Assembly: GCA_002310075.1 (NCBI GenBank)
Contig: DBXU01000010.1
Span: forward strand, 1 to 21,716
Length of the DNA: 21,716 nucleotides
Origin: Bacteroidales bacterium UBA1204
GTDB lineage: Bacteria > Bacteroidota > Bacteroidia > Bacteroidales > F082
Direction: 5' to 3'
Shown piece by piece: positions 1 through 8,640 of the stretch (its first letter is position 1; every line of letters begins with the position of its first letter). The notes beneath the pieces are model-generated. The model worked only from the letters and a program-made list of their open reading frames with translations, made no database searches and had not been told where the DNA came from. The position numbers were made by a program, and so were the translations under genes.

Positions 1-2
1 TC

Positions 3-53
3 ACGACGAACGACGCTGGCAAGGCTCTCGTGGCTGCCGGACCGAAACTGTGA
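3..53 (+). CDS. C-terminal end of an unrecognised protein (partial, cut by window edge)
   Basis: An open frame enters from the left edge and stops at TGA 51-53. The last visible residues read TTNDAGKALVAAGPKL. A strong rho-independent terminator starts 23 bases after the stop, which supports this as the real end of a plus-strand gene. The alternative frames run on or stop without such support. Sixteen residues are too few to assign a family, so no function is proposed. Confidence 0.5.
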   Translation, partial: TTNDAGKALVAAGPKL

Positions 54-76
54 TCACCTAGGTAAAACAATGTATG

Positions 77-110
77 TGGAGGCGTAGCGGCGCTACGTCT
101 CCATATTTTT
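77..110 (+). terminator. Rho-independent terminator after the left-edge gene
   Basis: A 12-bp stem is formed by TGGAGGCGTAGC (77-88) and GCTACGTCTCCA (92-103) with one G-T pair and a 3-base loop. It is followed by TATTTTT (104-110). It ends transcription of the gene entering from the left and insulates the downstream secreted-protein gene. The rest of 54-220 holds only A/T-rich leader sequence. Confidence 0.85.
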
Positions 111-161
111 CTAAAAGATGTTATTATTTCCAGATTGCTGCATCTAATTCTATAAATGGCA

Positions 162-170
162 TATAATTTG
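162..170 (+). promoter_or_regulatory. Possible -7 element for the DUF6263-like gene
   Basis: TATAATTTG followed by CAAAA resembles the Bacteroidetes -7 box TAnnTTTG and shares the TTTGCA core seen upstream of folP, cdaA and parC in this window. It has three rather than two bases between TA and TTTG. It lies about 50 bases upstream of the start codon and after the upstream terminator, so it is well placed. No clean -33 TTG at the usual spacing was found. Confidence 0.3.
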
Positions 171-220
171 CAAAACGAAACAACGTTAAAAACAATCCGA
201 ATAACAAAACCTATAAAAAA

Positions 221-1015
221 ATGAAAAAAACTATCAGAAGAATCGCTCCTGCAATGCTCGTCCTCGTGGCATTGGCCACCCTTTCATTCATGGCCAAAGA
301 CGGCGTCACCCTTAGGCTGAAACCGCAACAAGGCAAGACCTACACCGTCACCACCAAGGCAAACATGATGACTATGATGGAGGTGCAAGGCCAATCCATG
401 AACATGTCACAAAGCGTGGAAACCCGACAAATCTTCTCGGCAAAGGAAGTTACCGACGCCCAATCCATCCTCGAGACCCAAATTGAGGCCATGAAAATGA
501 CCATCTCACAGATGGGTATGAAGCTCGAATATGACTCAGAGCATCCTGAAAAGGCAAGTCCCATGTTGGCCGGACAGACCAAAGACATTGAAGCAAAGCT
601 GCACAAACCCACCGACATCACCTATGACGTTATGGGAAAACTCGTTGGCGACAGCATTGATGCTTCCATGAACCAGCTGGGTGTTATCATCGAATTACCC
701 GAAAACGAGGTCGTCGTTGGCAGCTCATGGACCAACACCACTTCTCAGGAAACCGGCGGCATGGAGTTCAGTGCCGATATCACCTACACCGTGAAAGCCA
801 TTTCGAAAAAGAGCATCGACTTGACTTATACCGGCAAAGTGAACGGCAGCATGGCTGACATCAACGGCACCTATGAAGGCACGGCCACCATCGATCCGCA
901 GACTGGCATTGTAACCCATAACACACAGAAACAGAACATATCTATGACCATCAACGAACAAGGCATGAGCATCCCGATGACCGTTGTAGGTAACACGACT
1001 GTTGAAGTGAAATAA
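221..1015 (+). CDS. Secreted DUF6263-like protein
   Basis: A 264-residue protein with an N-terminal signal peptide (positive KKTIRR, hydrophobic 9-23, probable cleavage near residue 25). No lipobox cysteine is present, so it should be released into the periplasm or beyond. The mature part starts with LRLKPQQGKTYTV and has methionine-rich strands around 49-63 and 91-100, a pattern I associate with the DUF6263 family of Bacteroidetes secreted proteins. Its biochemical role is unknown to me. The predicted fold is all-beta, judging from alternating short strands (for example 163-170 and 187-204). The start follows an A-rich leader (TATAAAAAA just before ATG) with no Shine-Dalgarno sequence, as is common in this phylum. 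The gene stands alone between two terminators, so it is probably monocistronic. The family call is from memory of sequence character only. Confidence 0.75.
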   Translation: MKKTIRRIAPAMLVLVALATLSFMAKDGVTLRLKPQQGKTYTVTTKANMMTMMEVQGQSMNMSQSVETRQIFSAKEVTDAQSILETQIEAMKMTISQMGMKLEYDSEHPEKASPMLAGQTKDIEAKLHKPTDITYDVMGKLVGDSIDASMNQLGVIIELPENEVVVGSSWTNTTSQETGGMEFSADITYTVKAISKKSIDLTYTGKVNGSMADINGTYEGTATIDPQTGIVTHNTQKQNISMTINEQGMSIPMTVVGNTTVEVK

Positions 1016-1035
1016 AACACAGAATCCTATGAAAC

Positions 1036-1068
1036 AAAAAAAGCCAGCGGAGATCCCGCTGGCTTTTT
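1036..1068. terminator. Bidirectional terminator between the DUF6263-like gene and dnaN
   Basis: AAAAAGCCAGCGG (1038-1050) pairs with CCGCTGGCTTTTT (1056-1068) around a 5-base loop. The stem is flanked by A-runs on the left and T-runs on the right, so it works as a U-tract terminator on both strands. It serves the plus-strand gene ending at 1015 and dnaN, which ends at 1092 on the minus strand. Confidence 0.9.
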
Positions 1069-1091
1069 CATTGTTAGCCTATAGCTATTGC

Positions 1092-2216
1092 TTAGTTCAA
1101 CATGACGGGCATGAGCAGCATGAGCAGGTCTTCAGCCTCGTTCTCGTTGCCCACGGGGGTAAGGATACCGGCGCGGTTGGGAGCCGACATTTCGAGTTTC
1201 ACCTCTTCGGTGTCGAAATTGACGAGCATCTCCTGGAAGAACCTTGAGTTGAAGCCAATCTCCATGTCGTCACCCGTATAGCTGCAAGAGAGGCGTTCCT
1301 TGGCTTCGTTGTAGAAGTCGACGTCTTCGGCGGTCAGCATGATTTCCTGGCCTGTGATGCGGAAACGCACCTGATGGGTAGCCTTGCTCGAGAACACTGC
1401 CACACGGCGGATGGCCGACAGGAACGACTGACGGTCGATGGTCAGCTGGTTGGGATTGTTCTTCGGGATGACAGCCTCGTAGTTGGGATAACGGCCTTCG
1501 ATGAGGCGGCAAATCAGCACGAAGTCGCCAAACACGAAAGAAGCGTTGGTCTTGTTGAACTCAATGCGGACGGGCTCGTCAGCCAAAGTGACAAGGATGT
1601 TCTTCAGCTGGTTGATGGGCTTTTTCGGCATGATGAACGAAGCCACCGTATCCGACTTGACGTCCATCCTTCTGTAGCGCACCAGCTTATGGGCATCGGT
1701 GGCGACGAAGGTCAGATAGTTCTCGTTCATCTCCATCAGCACGCCCGACATGATGGGACGGATCTCATCGACGCCCGTGGCAAACACGGTCTTGTCGAAG
1801 CCCTTTGCCAAAACATCAGCAGGAATCTCCCACACCGAAGTGTCGGCCATCACGGGCAGCTGCGGGAACTCGTCGCTCTTGTGGCCAGCGAGTTTGTAAC
1901 GGCCTTCACCGGCGATCAGTTCAACAGCCAAGGTGTTGTTGTCGACTGAAACCGTAATCGGTACATCGGGGAAATTCTTCATGATCTCAAGCAGCAGGCG
2001 TGCAGGGATGGTCACCTCACCCGTACCATCCACCATATCAGGCTGCATGGTGACGGTCATGGTCACATCCAAGTCGGAGGTGGTGATCTTCAACTCGTTC
2101 TCTCCCAACTGGAACAGAAAATCATCCAAAATAGGCAATGTGTTTTTCGAGCCTATCACGCCGCTTAAAGCCTGGAGACTCTTCAATAGTTTTAAGCTTG
2201 ATACAATAAACTTCAT
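1092..2216 (-). CDS. dnaN: DNA polymerase III subunit beta (sliding clamp)
   Basis: A 374-residue protein, the normal length for the bacterial ring-shaped clamp that holds replicative polymerase and many repair enzymes on DNA. The N-terminus (MKFIVSSLKLLKSLQALSGV, then SKNTLPILDDF and TTSDLDV) is typical of the family, as is the C-terminal strand ending LMPVMLN, where most homologues end PMRL. Three consecutive clamp domains of about 120 residues fit the length. The start at 2216 is the conserved family start. The gene follows the 1551-residue protein gene by 101 bases and is followed by a bidirectional terminator, so it is either the last gene of that run or separately transcribed. No dnaA or recF is next to it, so it does not mark an origin by context. 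It is relevant to the QMDLF motif at the end of ParC in this window. Confidence 0.97.
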   Translation of the reverse strand: MKFIVSSLKLLKSLQALSGVIGSKNTLPILDDFLFQLGENELKITTSDLDVTMTVTMQPDMVDGTGEVTIPARLLLEIMKNFPDVPITVSVDNNTLAVELIAGEGRYKLAGHKSDEFPQLPVMADTSVWEIPADVLAKGFDKTVFATGVDEIRPIMSGVLMEMNENYLTFVATDAHKLVRYRRMDVKSDTVASFIMPKKPINQLKNILVTLADEPVRIEFNKTNASFVFGDFVLICRLIEGRYPNYEAVIPKNNPNQLTIDRQSFLSAIRRVAVFSSKATHQVRFRITGQEIMLTAEDVDFYNEAKERLSCSYTGDDMEIGFNSRFFQEMLVNFDTEEVKLEMSAPNRAGILTPVGNENEAEDLLMLLMPVMLN

Positions 2217-2251
2217 CGTATTATAGGTTTTATTCTCTTCTTCTTTTGAAG

Positions 2252-2265
2252 TTGTAAAATTACAA
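2252..2265. promoter_or_regulatory. Inverted repeat TTGTAA-N2-TTACAA upstream of dnaN
   Basis: A perfect 6-2-6 palindrome, TTGTAAAATTACAA, lies 36-49 bases upstream of the dnaN start codon, in the A/T-rich 101-base gap. Its size and place would fit an operator for a dimeric regulator, but A/T-rich spacers produce such palindromes by chance. No regulator can be named. Confidence 0.2.
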
Positions 2266-2317
2266 ATAATTGCAATATGACGACATTTTTGATGAAAAAA
2301 ACTTCATTTTGTCATCA

Positions 2318-5300
2318 TCAATTCAGGCCGGCATATCTCAGACGGTTCAAGAAGTCAAGCATCGACTCATAGGGCACCGCCACGTATTGGAAGCGGTTGC
2401 CACCCTCCTCCACGGTGCGGCTCTTCTCTTTCGTGTCGAACAGCTTCTGGACGATATCACCATAGGTAGCGTGCACTTGGAGCTGTCCGTCGCCGCAGTT
2501 ATAATTGATATACGTCATGAACATGTCGTTCTGGAAGAAATAGGTGATGTTGCCCAGGCGTCTGTCAAACACCACGAAGCCATCCACATATTTGTTGACG
2601 ACATTTTTCCCGAAGCTGCCCAATCCGATCTTTCCCACCGACACAAAGGCGTGCATCTTGTCGTTCCACACCATCTTCAGATCAGGAATAACGATGGTCT
2701 TGCAATAGAAATCGTTGTCCTTCATCTGCGGGTAGCCTTCCAAGTCGATGGCCTTGAACATCGCTTCGGTTTCCTTATCGGAGTTCTCAGAGCGATAGTA
2801 TTGCAGGAACTGGGTCTTGAACAGGTCGATGGACTCGCCTTCCGCATTCGCATATACCTCCGCCATCGCTTCAAGGGCTTGCTCGTCGAACAGCGGCACA
2901 TTGAAGACATGTGTGCCGCACAAGACGAGGCTGTCATTAGGATACTGCGTATAGCCGCCATGCATGACGAACTGTGTCAAGGCGGTATCGAATCCCAAGC
3001 CGATATTGCCGTGGCCACCAATCACGCCCCGTTCATTCAAATCGAAATAAGTGTCGTAACGATCCGTATTGGTGATCATGAAACGCGTGCTGTCGGCATC
3101 GAACCACAAGACACCATCGGCCGAGGTAGTCTCATCCAATCCATTCCTTCCGTCGCGTGGCGTGAGGAAAGAGGCAAAATAGCCGCCATCGATGGCCAGC
3201 TCATAGAACAAGCCGTTACACATCCTGGGATCTTGTTTCTGGATTCTCTCCATGCTCACCGGGATGCGGATCTCATCGGGGTTGATATGGGTGGCTGATG
3301 CAAACCAATGGTTGAGCGCGGCTATGGTATCGGTGGGAACCAAGGATTCCAACCCGGGCGTCTCCAGCTGTCCTTCCTCCACAAGCTCCTCGCCCACCAA
3401 CAACGTATCGGCAACCGCCAAGGAATCCATCACTACAGGCAACTCCTCCTTGAATGCCACCAGCTTATAGACGCCATCGTAATAGCCATATCTTTGGGTG
3501 GCATCCAATGTGACGCGACCCTTGAAGGCATATTGCGTATTCAGTCTCAGTCCCTCTTCATCGTTGATATGGGCATAGCCATGGGTCACCCCATTGACAG
3601 GCACAATGGTATCCACTTGTATCGGGATGTTGACGCCCTCTTTGTTGGCGTAATCCCAAACGCCAGAAGCCTCATAGTAGTTCCTGCTGTGGATGTTTAC
3701 GACAGCATCCTTATACAAATGATAGCTGTTCAGCGTATCGGCCAGCAGCTCGCCCATCACAGGTTCCAGTTTCGAATCCGCGTTGATGTCGATGTCGTGC
3801 TCATATGGGAACACGGCAGCGTCGGCGACACGAATAATCTTAACGTCGTGGGCGTGGATGATATAATTGGTCATATCGTATTCGGCGCTCATGCTATAGA
3901 ACTGCAGCGAATCCTGTTCGGGCACCAAGGAGATGAACTTGGAGGCGTCATTGTGGACGGCAAGCAGTTCCTCGTGAGTGGTAGCAGTGGCATAGTCGCC
4001 AAAGCTCTCCACCGGGTTGAAGACATGCAAGCTGTTGGATGCCATATCCCATTCCGCCTCTTTCAGTGAGCAGACGAAATGGTTCATCGGGAAGTCGAGG
4101 CTACTGTTTTCGTCCAGGTAGTCGTATTGCACCTTTTGGCTGTCAAAATCGACATTCGCCCGATAATTTGTCGCAGAGAAGGCCACGGTGCTCGTATCCG
4201 CCGTGTACAACAGGAAGTCAGCCGAATCGGCCACAAAGGTATTGGCATCGAAGGCGAAGTAGTCGGAGTCGAACTCTGTGAGGCCAAACCTCAGCTTACC
4301 GTCGGCGGCATAGCCTTCGGGCGACAGGCTGGTCTTACCCGTAAAATAAGTATTGCCGTACATGCAGATGGGTTTGTCGATGGTCTCTGTCGTCAGCACA
4401 GGCGTTTTCACGTCCCATTTCATGCGAAGGGCGTCGGCACTGGCCAGGGGGAACAAGGTCCCATCCTCTTTAGGCACCATATTGAACCGATGGGTAACGG
4501 CAGTGACTGAATCGAGATAGAACACAAAATGGTCCGCATCGAACACTGAAGTCTGATAGTCGAGACGGCCGTCGCCATAGAATCCGTTTTCGGACAAATA
4601 CACCTTCTGGTGGAAACGGCCCGAGCCGTCGAACATGGGATAGGAATCCGTTTCATTCTGCCCGATCTGATGTTCGAAGCCCAAGGAATAGTCATCCATC
4701 ACCACCAAAGGCTGCTTGATGTTCGGGAAGATGCCTCCCGACACCAGTTCGCCGTCGAATCGCACTTTGCGCATGGAAAGGTCGTTGAGGCTGTCGACGG
4801 TGAAAGGATACAGCTTGTAATAGAACTTGCCTGCCAGGTCTTTTTCGGACTGTATGGAGTCGACGTCGCCGGGATGGAAGACGCCGCCGTTGATTTTCCT
4901 ATAGAACTTATAGGCGGGGGCTTCGCTTTGGAAGTAAGGATATTCGGGCGTCTCGATGCGGCTCGACTTGTTGTCGCCCCTGTCAATCATCAGGTGGCCT
5001 TGCAGGCGTTCGAGGGTGCCGTTGACGGGAATAATATGACGGTTGTCGCGGGCATAGAAACGCAAGGAGTCGACCTTTGCCATGTCGATGGAGAAGTCCT
5101 CATACGAGAACAGGCAGTCCTTGGTGAAGAACTCGAACATGCCGGCGATGATGCCCCCCGAGAAGCGGAAGTCGCGGTTACGCCCCAAGACGATACGGTT
5201 GTTGTCGGGAACGATAACGACGCGTTTCCTGTCGCTCAACGAAATGGCGGCGCCATCGACCCCATCGATTTGGCTGGTGATGCCAAACACAAGCATCTCG

Positions 5301-6973
5301 TTGTTGGTCAAATCGAGGCGCAAGTTGGGTTGACGGTTCGTCGTAGCGGTATGGAGCTTGATAACGTCGAAGTCGATTTTCTCGCGATACGAATCCAAGA
5401 CATCGTAATAGCGTGGCAAAACGGTCACCCACTTGGCTTGAGCATCGTATTCGACATAACCGTCGGCTTGCAGCCTCAGCAGCAGCGAGAGCACCTGTTC
5501 GATGGGGTAATGGATGCTGTTGGCCAGGTCGGCCACCGAGAAGTGGTCTTGTCGTTCGATGTTGTCAAAACCTCTGACAAACTTTTCGATGCGGATCATC
5601 GGATGGATGTCGTCCATGCCTTGCAGCATCTTGAAGTCATCGTCGCGGAAGTAGTTGACCGAGACAATATCGCCCTCGCTCTTCGGGTTGACGCCTTCCA
5701 TGCGCTTGAAGTCGATGTTATGACCGTCGAAGTCCCAATACATCGCCTCAAGATAGATATCCACGCCATGGTAAAGGTCATGGAAAGGAGCATCGCCATA
5801 GTCTTTCAGCGAACGGTAGATCATCATCTTCCGTTTCTGGTTGTCGTACCTGAAGCCAAGGTTGTTGTGATAGATGGAGTCGGTCACATGGGTGACGGAG
5901 TCGGTAAGATACAAGCGGAAGGCAGCGTGGTCGGAGACCAACACATCCTCTTTCGTTATCATGAAACGCGGGGCTTCCACCTTCAAGACCCTTTTGTTGC
6001 CTTTCCTAAAGTTGAAAACCGCTTTCCTTCGTCCTTCGCCAAACACTTCAATCTGATTGCCCATCACACCGAAGCCGCCCCTAAAGTCAATATCCTTGAA
6101 GATATTGGGGATGACATAATCGGAGCGGTACGACCTCACACGGGGATACTGCGTCCGCTCGTCGGGATTGTTGACCAACACCTTATCTTCGTAACGGCAT
6201 AGTATGGGATCCTTGAAATAATGGTTGTCACGATAAATGACCGAGTCGATGCTGTATTCAGAGCGGTTCAGGTCCAAGGTATAGTAATCCGGCAATTGCA
6301 CCGACATCTCGGAAGGGGAAATGCCAAATCGCGACCAATCGGCACGTCCTCCTCTGCCCTCCCAAAGGTTGTCTTCCAGATGATAGACGCCCAACGCGCC
6401 GTTGATGACGGATTCATCTTTTGAAGAAGCCAACACCAATGTGCCGTCGACGGTCAGCTCGAAAGACTCCCTCGAAGGAAAGCCTATCAAAGCATCGCGC
6501 AGCATCCATTTGGAGTTGCCTTTGGCCGACAAGACCTTATCGACGAAGATACGCTGGCAGGAAGCCAGATACTTGTCCATGCCCACCATCGACTTTTGGG
6601 CCTTGGCATCGGTATAGCCCAACCAATTGCCCACATCTTGGTGCGAGAGGCCTGCCGTGGGAATCTTTTGAAGCACCTCCACGAAATTGAAGATGTTCGC
6701 ATAGACTCTGGCGCCGCTGCGCGCATGAAACTGTTCGCACAAACGTATCACCATATCGGCTTCCGACTGGCTATAGTAGCTTTTCCACACGCCTTCAAAG
6801 CCTTTCATGATGGCGGCCGCCTCTTCCCTGTCCTCCTTCGATGAAGAAGAGTTAAGGAATGCGTTCAGTTGGTTATAGAACGTGTCCTTGTCGGTCGAAA
6901 AAAAAGACTGCGACCGAAGTGTCGTCATGCCGACACAAAACAACAACAATATGACAAACAGGCTCTTCTTCAT
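2318..6973 (-). CDS. Giant secreted protein of unknown function (1551 residues)
   Basis: I do not recognise a named family. Residues 1-22 form a signal peptide (KK, then hydrophobic 5-15, ending near RSQS). No later membrane segment, lipobox or recognisable type IX sorting tail is visible, so a soluble periplasmic location is inferred. Residues about 30-160 look helical. Most of the rest looks beta-rich and Asp/Tyr/Phe-rich. Degenerate repeats occur at about 600-640, 735-770, 791-825 and 881-925, each with a GxG-like turn, a strand, then an F-D-x-D-x-F element (FDADHFVF, FDSDYFAF). Residues 476-520 resemble a winged helix: helix VADLANSI, a longer helix IEQVLSLLLRLQADGYV, then the strand AKWVTVLP. 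A low-complexity acidic linker (LVGEELVEEGQLETPG) lies in the C-terminal third. The gene starts 12 bases after prmA, implying co-transcription with tpiA-prmA. Confidence 0.9.
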   Translation of the reverse strand: MKKSLFVILLLFCVGMTTLRSQSFFSTDKDTFYNQLNAFLNSSSSKEDREEAAAIMKGFEGVWKSYYSQSEADMVIRLCEQFHARSGARVYANIFNFVEVLQKIPTAGLSHQDVGNWLGYTDAKAQKSMVGMDKYLASCQRIFVDKVLSAKGNSKWMLRDALIGFPSRESFELTVDGTLVLASSKDESVINGALGVYHLEDNLWEGRGGRADWSRFGISPSEMSVQLPDYYTLDLNRSEYSIDSVIYRDNHYFKDPILCRYEDKVLVNNPDERTQYPRVRSYRSDYVIPNIFKDIDFRGGFGVMGNQIEVFGEGRRKAVFNFRKGNKRVLKVEAPRFMITKEDVLVSDHAAFRLYLTDSVTHVTDSIYHNNLGFRYDNQKRKMMIYRSLKDYGDAPFHDLYHGVDIYLEAMYWDFDGHNIDFKRMEGVNPKSEGDIVSVNYFRDDDFKMLQGMDDIHPMIRIEKFVRGFDNIERQDHFSVADLANSIHYPIEQVLSLLLRLQADGYVEYDAQAKWVTVLPRYYDVLDSYREKIDFDVIKLHTATTNRQPNLRLDLTNNEMLVFGITSQIDGVDGAAISLSDRKRVVIVPDNNRIVLGRNRDFRFSGGIIAGMFEFFTKDCLFSYEDFSIDMAKVDSLRFYARDNRHIIPVNGTLERLQGHLMIDRGDNKSSRIETPEYPYFQSEAPAYKFYRKINGGVFHPGDVDSIQSEKDLAGKFYYKLYPFTVDSLNDLSMRKVRFDGELVSGGIFPNIKQPLVVMDDYSLGFEHQIGQNETDSYPMFDGSGRFHQKVYLSENGFYGDGRLDYQTSVFDADHFVFYLDSVTAVTHRFNMVPKEDGTLFPLASADALRMKWDVKTPVLTTETIDKPICMYGNTYFTGKTSLSPEGYAADGKLRFGLTEFDSDYFAFDANTFVADSADFLLYTADTSTVAFSATNYRANVDFDSQKVQYDYLDENSSLDFPMNHFVCSLKEAEWDMASNSLHVFNPVESFGDYATATTHEELLAVHNDASKFISLVPEQDSLQFYSMSAEYDMTNYIIHAHDVKIIRVADAAVFPYEHDIDINADSKLEPVMGELLADTLNSYHLYKDAVVNIHSRNYYEASGVWDYANKEGVNIPIQVDTIVPVNGVTHGYAHINDEEGLRLNTQYAFKGRVTLDATQRYGYYDGVYKLVAFKEELPVVMDSLAVADTLLVGEELVEEGQLETPGLESLVPTDTIAALNHWFASATHINPDEIRIPVSMERIQKQDPRMCNGLFYELAIDGGYFASFLTPRDGRNGLDETTSADGVLWFDADSTRFMITNTDRYDTYFDLNERGVIGGHGNIGLGFDTALTQFVMHGGYTQYPNDSLVLCGTHVFNVPLFDEQALEAMAEVYANAEGESIDLFKTQFLQYYRSENSDKETEAMFKAIDLEGYPQMKDNDFYCKTIVIPDLKMVWNDKMHAFVSVGKIGLGSFGKNVVNKYVDGFVVFDRRLGNITYFFQNDMFMTYINYNCGDGQLQVHATYGDIVQKLFDTKEKSRTVEEGGNRFQYVAVPYESMLDFLNRLRYAGLN

Positions 6974-6985
6974 CTTTTGAACTTA

Positions 6986-7831
6986 TTAGACTACAATCCT
7001 ATCTTTACAAAACTCGGCAGCCACCCAGTTGTTGCGACTCAGATGGCGGCAATAGCGCAAGCCAAGACGTTCAGCTTCAGCTCTGATGCCATCCAGATCC
7101 TCGGTGTAGAAGCCGCTAAAGAAAATATGGGCATCAGCACGCATGGCAGCCACATAGTAATGCATATCGCGAAGCAGGATGTTGCGGTTGATGTTGGCTA
7201 AAACCACATCGTAGTGTCCTTTGATGGCCAAGGCATCGCCTAGAATGATTTCGATGTCGGACATGCCGTTCAGCTCAACGTTGGTGAAGGCGTTGCGGTA
7301 GGCCCATTCATCGTTGTCGATGGCCACCGTGTGGGCGGCCCCAAGCTTTTTGGCCAATATAGCCAGCACCGCCGTACCGCTACCCATGTCGAGGACTTCC
7401 TTCCCCTGAAAATCGGTTTCCAGCATCAGCTGGATGATTTGTGCCGTCGTCTCGTGGTTGGCCGTGCCAAACGACATCTTGGGCTCGATGACGAGGTCGA
7501 ACTCGAAACTCGGGTCAGGCTCATGGAAAGGTGCGCGCACACAGCAGCGTTCGTTGACCACCACAGGCTGATAGGAAGCCTCCCACAGCTCGTTCCAATC
7601 CTTGTCGGGCATCTCCTCCACCTTCAGCAGACGGATGTCAAAAAAGGCAGGCTCCGACAACAAGTTTTCAACCGCAACATCGTCACGGCTGGTTTCCGAG
7701 CAATAGGCTTTTAGGGTCTGGGCCTCATCCATAAAAGAGTCAAAACCCATTTCGGCCAGCATCGTTGTCAGCATGTCATGCTGGATGTCGGAACCAGGCG
7801 CAGTGAAAGTATATTCCAGGGTCTTCATCAC
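6986..7831 (-). CDS. prmA: Ribosomal protein L11 methyltransferase PrmA
   Basis: A 281-residue SAM-dependent class I methyltransferase expected to trimethylate ribosomal protein L11 in the cytosol. Visible motifs are the family signature FGTANHETT (121-129), SAM motif I LDMGSGTAVLA (147-157), acidic motif II AIDND (170-174), and the NIN loop with NILL (213-220), where other methyltransferases carry NPPY. The N-terminal 100 residues form the substrate-recognition domain. Its first ATG overlaps the tpiA stop by 4 nt (ATGA), which points to translational coupling. A second ATG follows directly, so the start is uncertain by one codon. The tpiA-prmA pairing is taken as one transcript that continues into the giant secreted protein gene 12 bases downstream. 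Confidence 0.95.
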   Translation of the reverse strand: MMKTLEYTFTAPGSDIQHDMLTTMLAEMGFDSFMDEAQTLKAYCSETSRDDVAVENLLSEPAFFDIRLLKVEEMPDKDWNELWEASYQPVVVNERCCVRAPFHEPDPSFEFDLVIEPKMSFGTANHETTAQIIQLMLETDFQGKEVLDMGSGTAVLAILAKKLGAAHTVAIDNDEWAYRNAFTNVELNGMSDIEIILGDALAIKGHYDVVLANINRNILLRDMHYYVAAMRADAHIFFSGFYTEDLDGIRAEAERLGLRYCRHLSRNNWVAAEFCKDRIVV

Positions 7832-8607
7832 TCTTCCCCGATGTGTGAGGCTTGGTTGCAGATGGAGACGAAGTCTTCTGCCTTCAGCGAAGCACCGCCG
7901 ATGAGGCCGCCGTCGACGTCGGGTTGAGAGAACAGCTCGGTGGCATTCTTGGCGTTGCAGCTGCCGCCGTAAAGGATACGGATCTCATCGGCCGTAGCCT
8001 CGTCGTAGTGCTCCTTGATCAACGAGCGGATATAGGCATGCATCTCTTGTGCCTGCTCCGGAGTGGCGGTCTTGCCTGTACCAATAGCCCATACGGGTTC
8101 GTAGGCAATGATGGCATCGTAAATGGCGTCGCCGTCGAGGTGGAACAAGCCTTTTTCAAGTTGTTCCTTGACGACCTCGAAATGACGGCCCGCCTCGCGT
8201 TCCTCCAGCACCTCGCCGACACAGTAGATGGGCGACATGTTGTTTTCGATCAGACGGTTGATCTTCTCGGCCAACACTTCATTGGTCTCGCCAAAATATT
8301 TCCTCCTTTCACTGTGACCTATGATGCAGTAGTCCACGTCGATGGACTTCAGCATCTTGGCCGACACCTCACCCGTGTAAGCTCCCTTGTCGTAGGCACT
8401 GCAGTTTTGTGCTCCTACGTTGAAACGCTGCTCGTCAAACTCATAGTCCGTCAGCATTTCGAGATATGGGAACGGTGGACAAATGATGACTTCGCAATTC
8501 ATTTCATCCTGTTCATCAAGGCGGTCAAGGATATCATCGACCAAAGTTTCAGCCTCATCGAAAGTGAGGTTCATTTTCCAGTTTCCTGCTACGATTTTGC
8601 TTCTCAT
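7828..8607 (-). CDS. tpiA: Triosephosphate isomerase
   Basis: This cytosolic enzyme interconverts dihydroxyacetone phosphate and glyceraldehyde 3-phosphate in glycolysis and gluconeogenesis. At 259 residues it has the family length. Catalytic residues are visible: Asn9 and Lys11 (AGNWKMN), His98 (IIGHSERR), Glu170 (AYEPVWAIGTGKT, which includes the mobile loop), and the phosphate-binding ILYGGSCNAKN (211-221) and GGLIGGASL (233-241). The open frame extends 12 codons upstream to 8643, but I place the start at 8607. MRSKIVAGNWKMN is the conserved beginning, and a -7 promoter element at 8641-8648 would put the transcript start inside the longer reading frame. The stop overlaps prmA by 4 nt. Confidence 0.97.
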   Translation of the reverse strand: MRSKIVAGNWKMNLTFDEAETLVDDILDRLDEQDEMNCEVIICPPFPYLEMLTDYEFDEQRFNVGAQNCSAYDKGAYTGEVSAKMLKSIDVDYCIIGHSERRKYFGETNEVLAEKINRLIENNMSPIYCVGEVLEEREAGRHFEVVKEQLEKGLFHLDGDAIYDAIIAYEPVWAIGTGKTATPEQAQEMHAYIRSLIKEHYDEATADEIRILYGGSCNAKNATELFSQPDVDGGLIGGASLKAEDFVSICNQASHIGEE

Positions 8608-8640
8608 GATGTATATTTTTTGATTCGTTATTCTAAAGTA

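Noticed and set aside
2270..3298. A 342-codon plus-strand open frame starting in the dnaN leader
   Set aside because: It is almost all antisense to the giant gene, with shadow-like composition and no recognisable domain or start signal.
4610..6202. A 530-codon open frame on the plus strand inside the giant protein gene
   Set aside because: It lies wholly antisense to a 1551-codon gene with signal peptide and coherent composition. The product is rich in Val, His and Asp in a pattern typical of reversed codons, and no family is recognisable.
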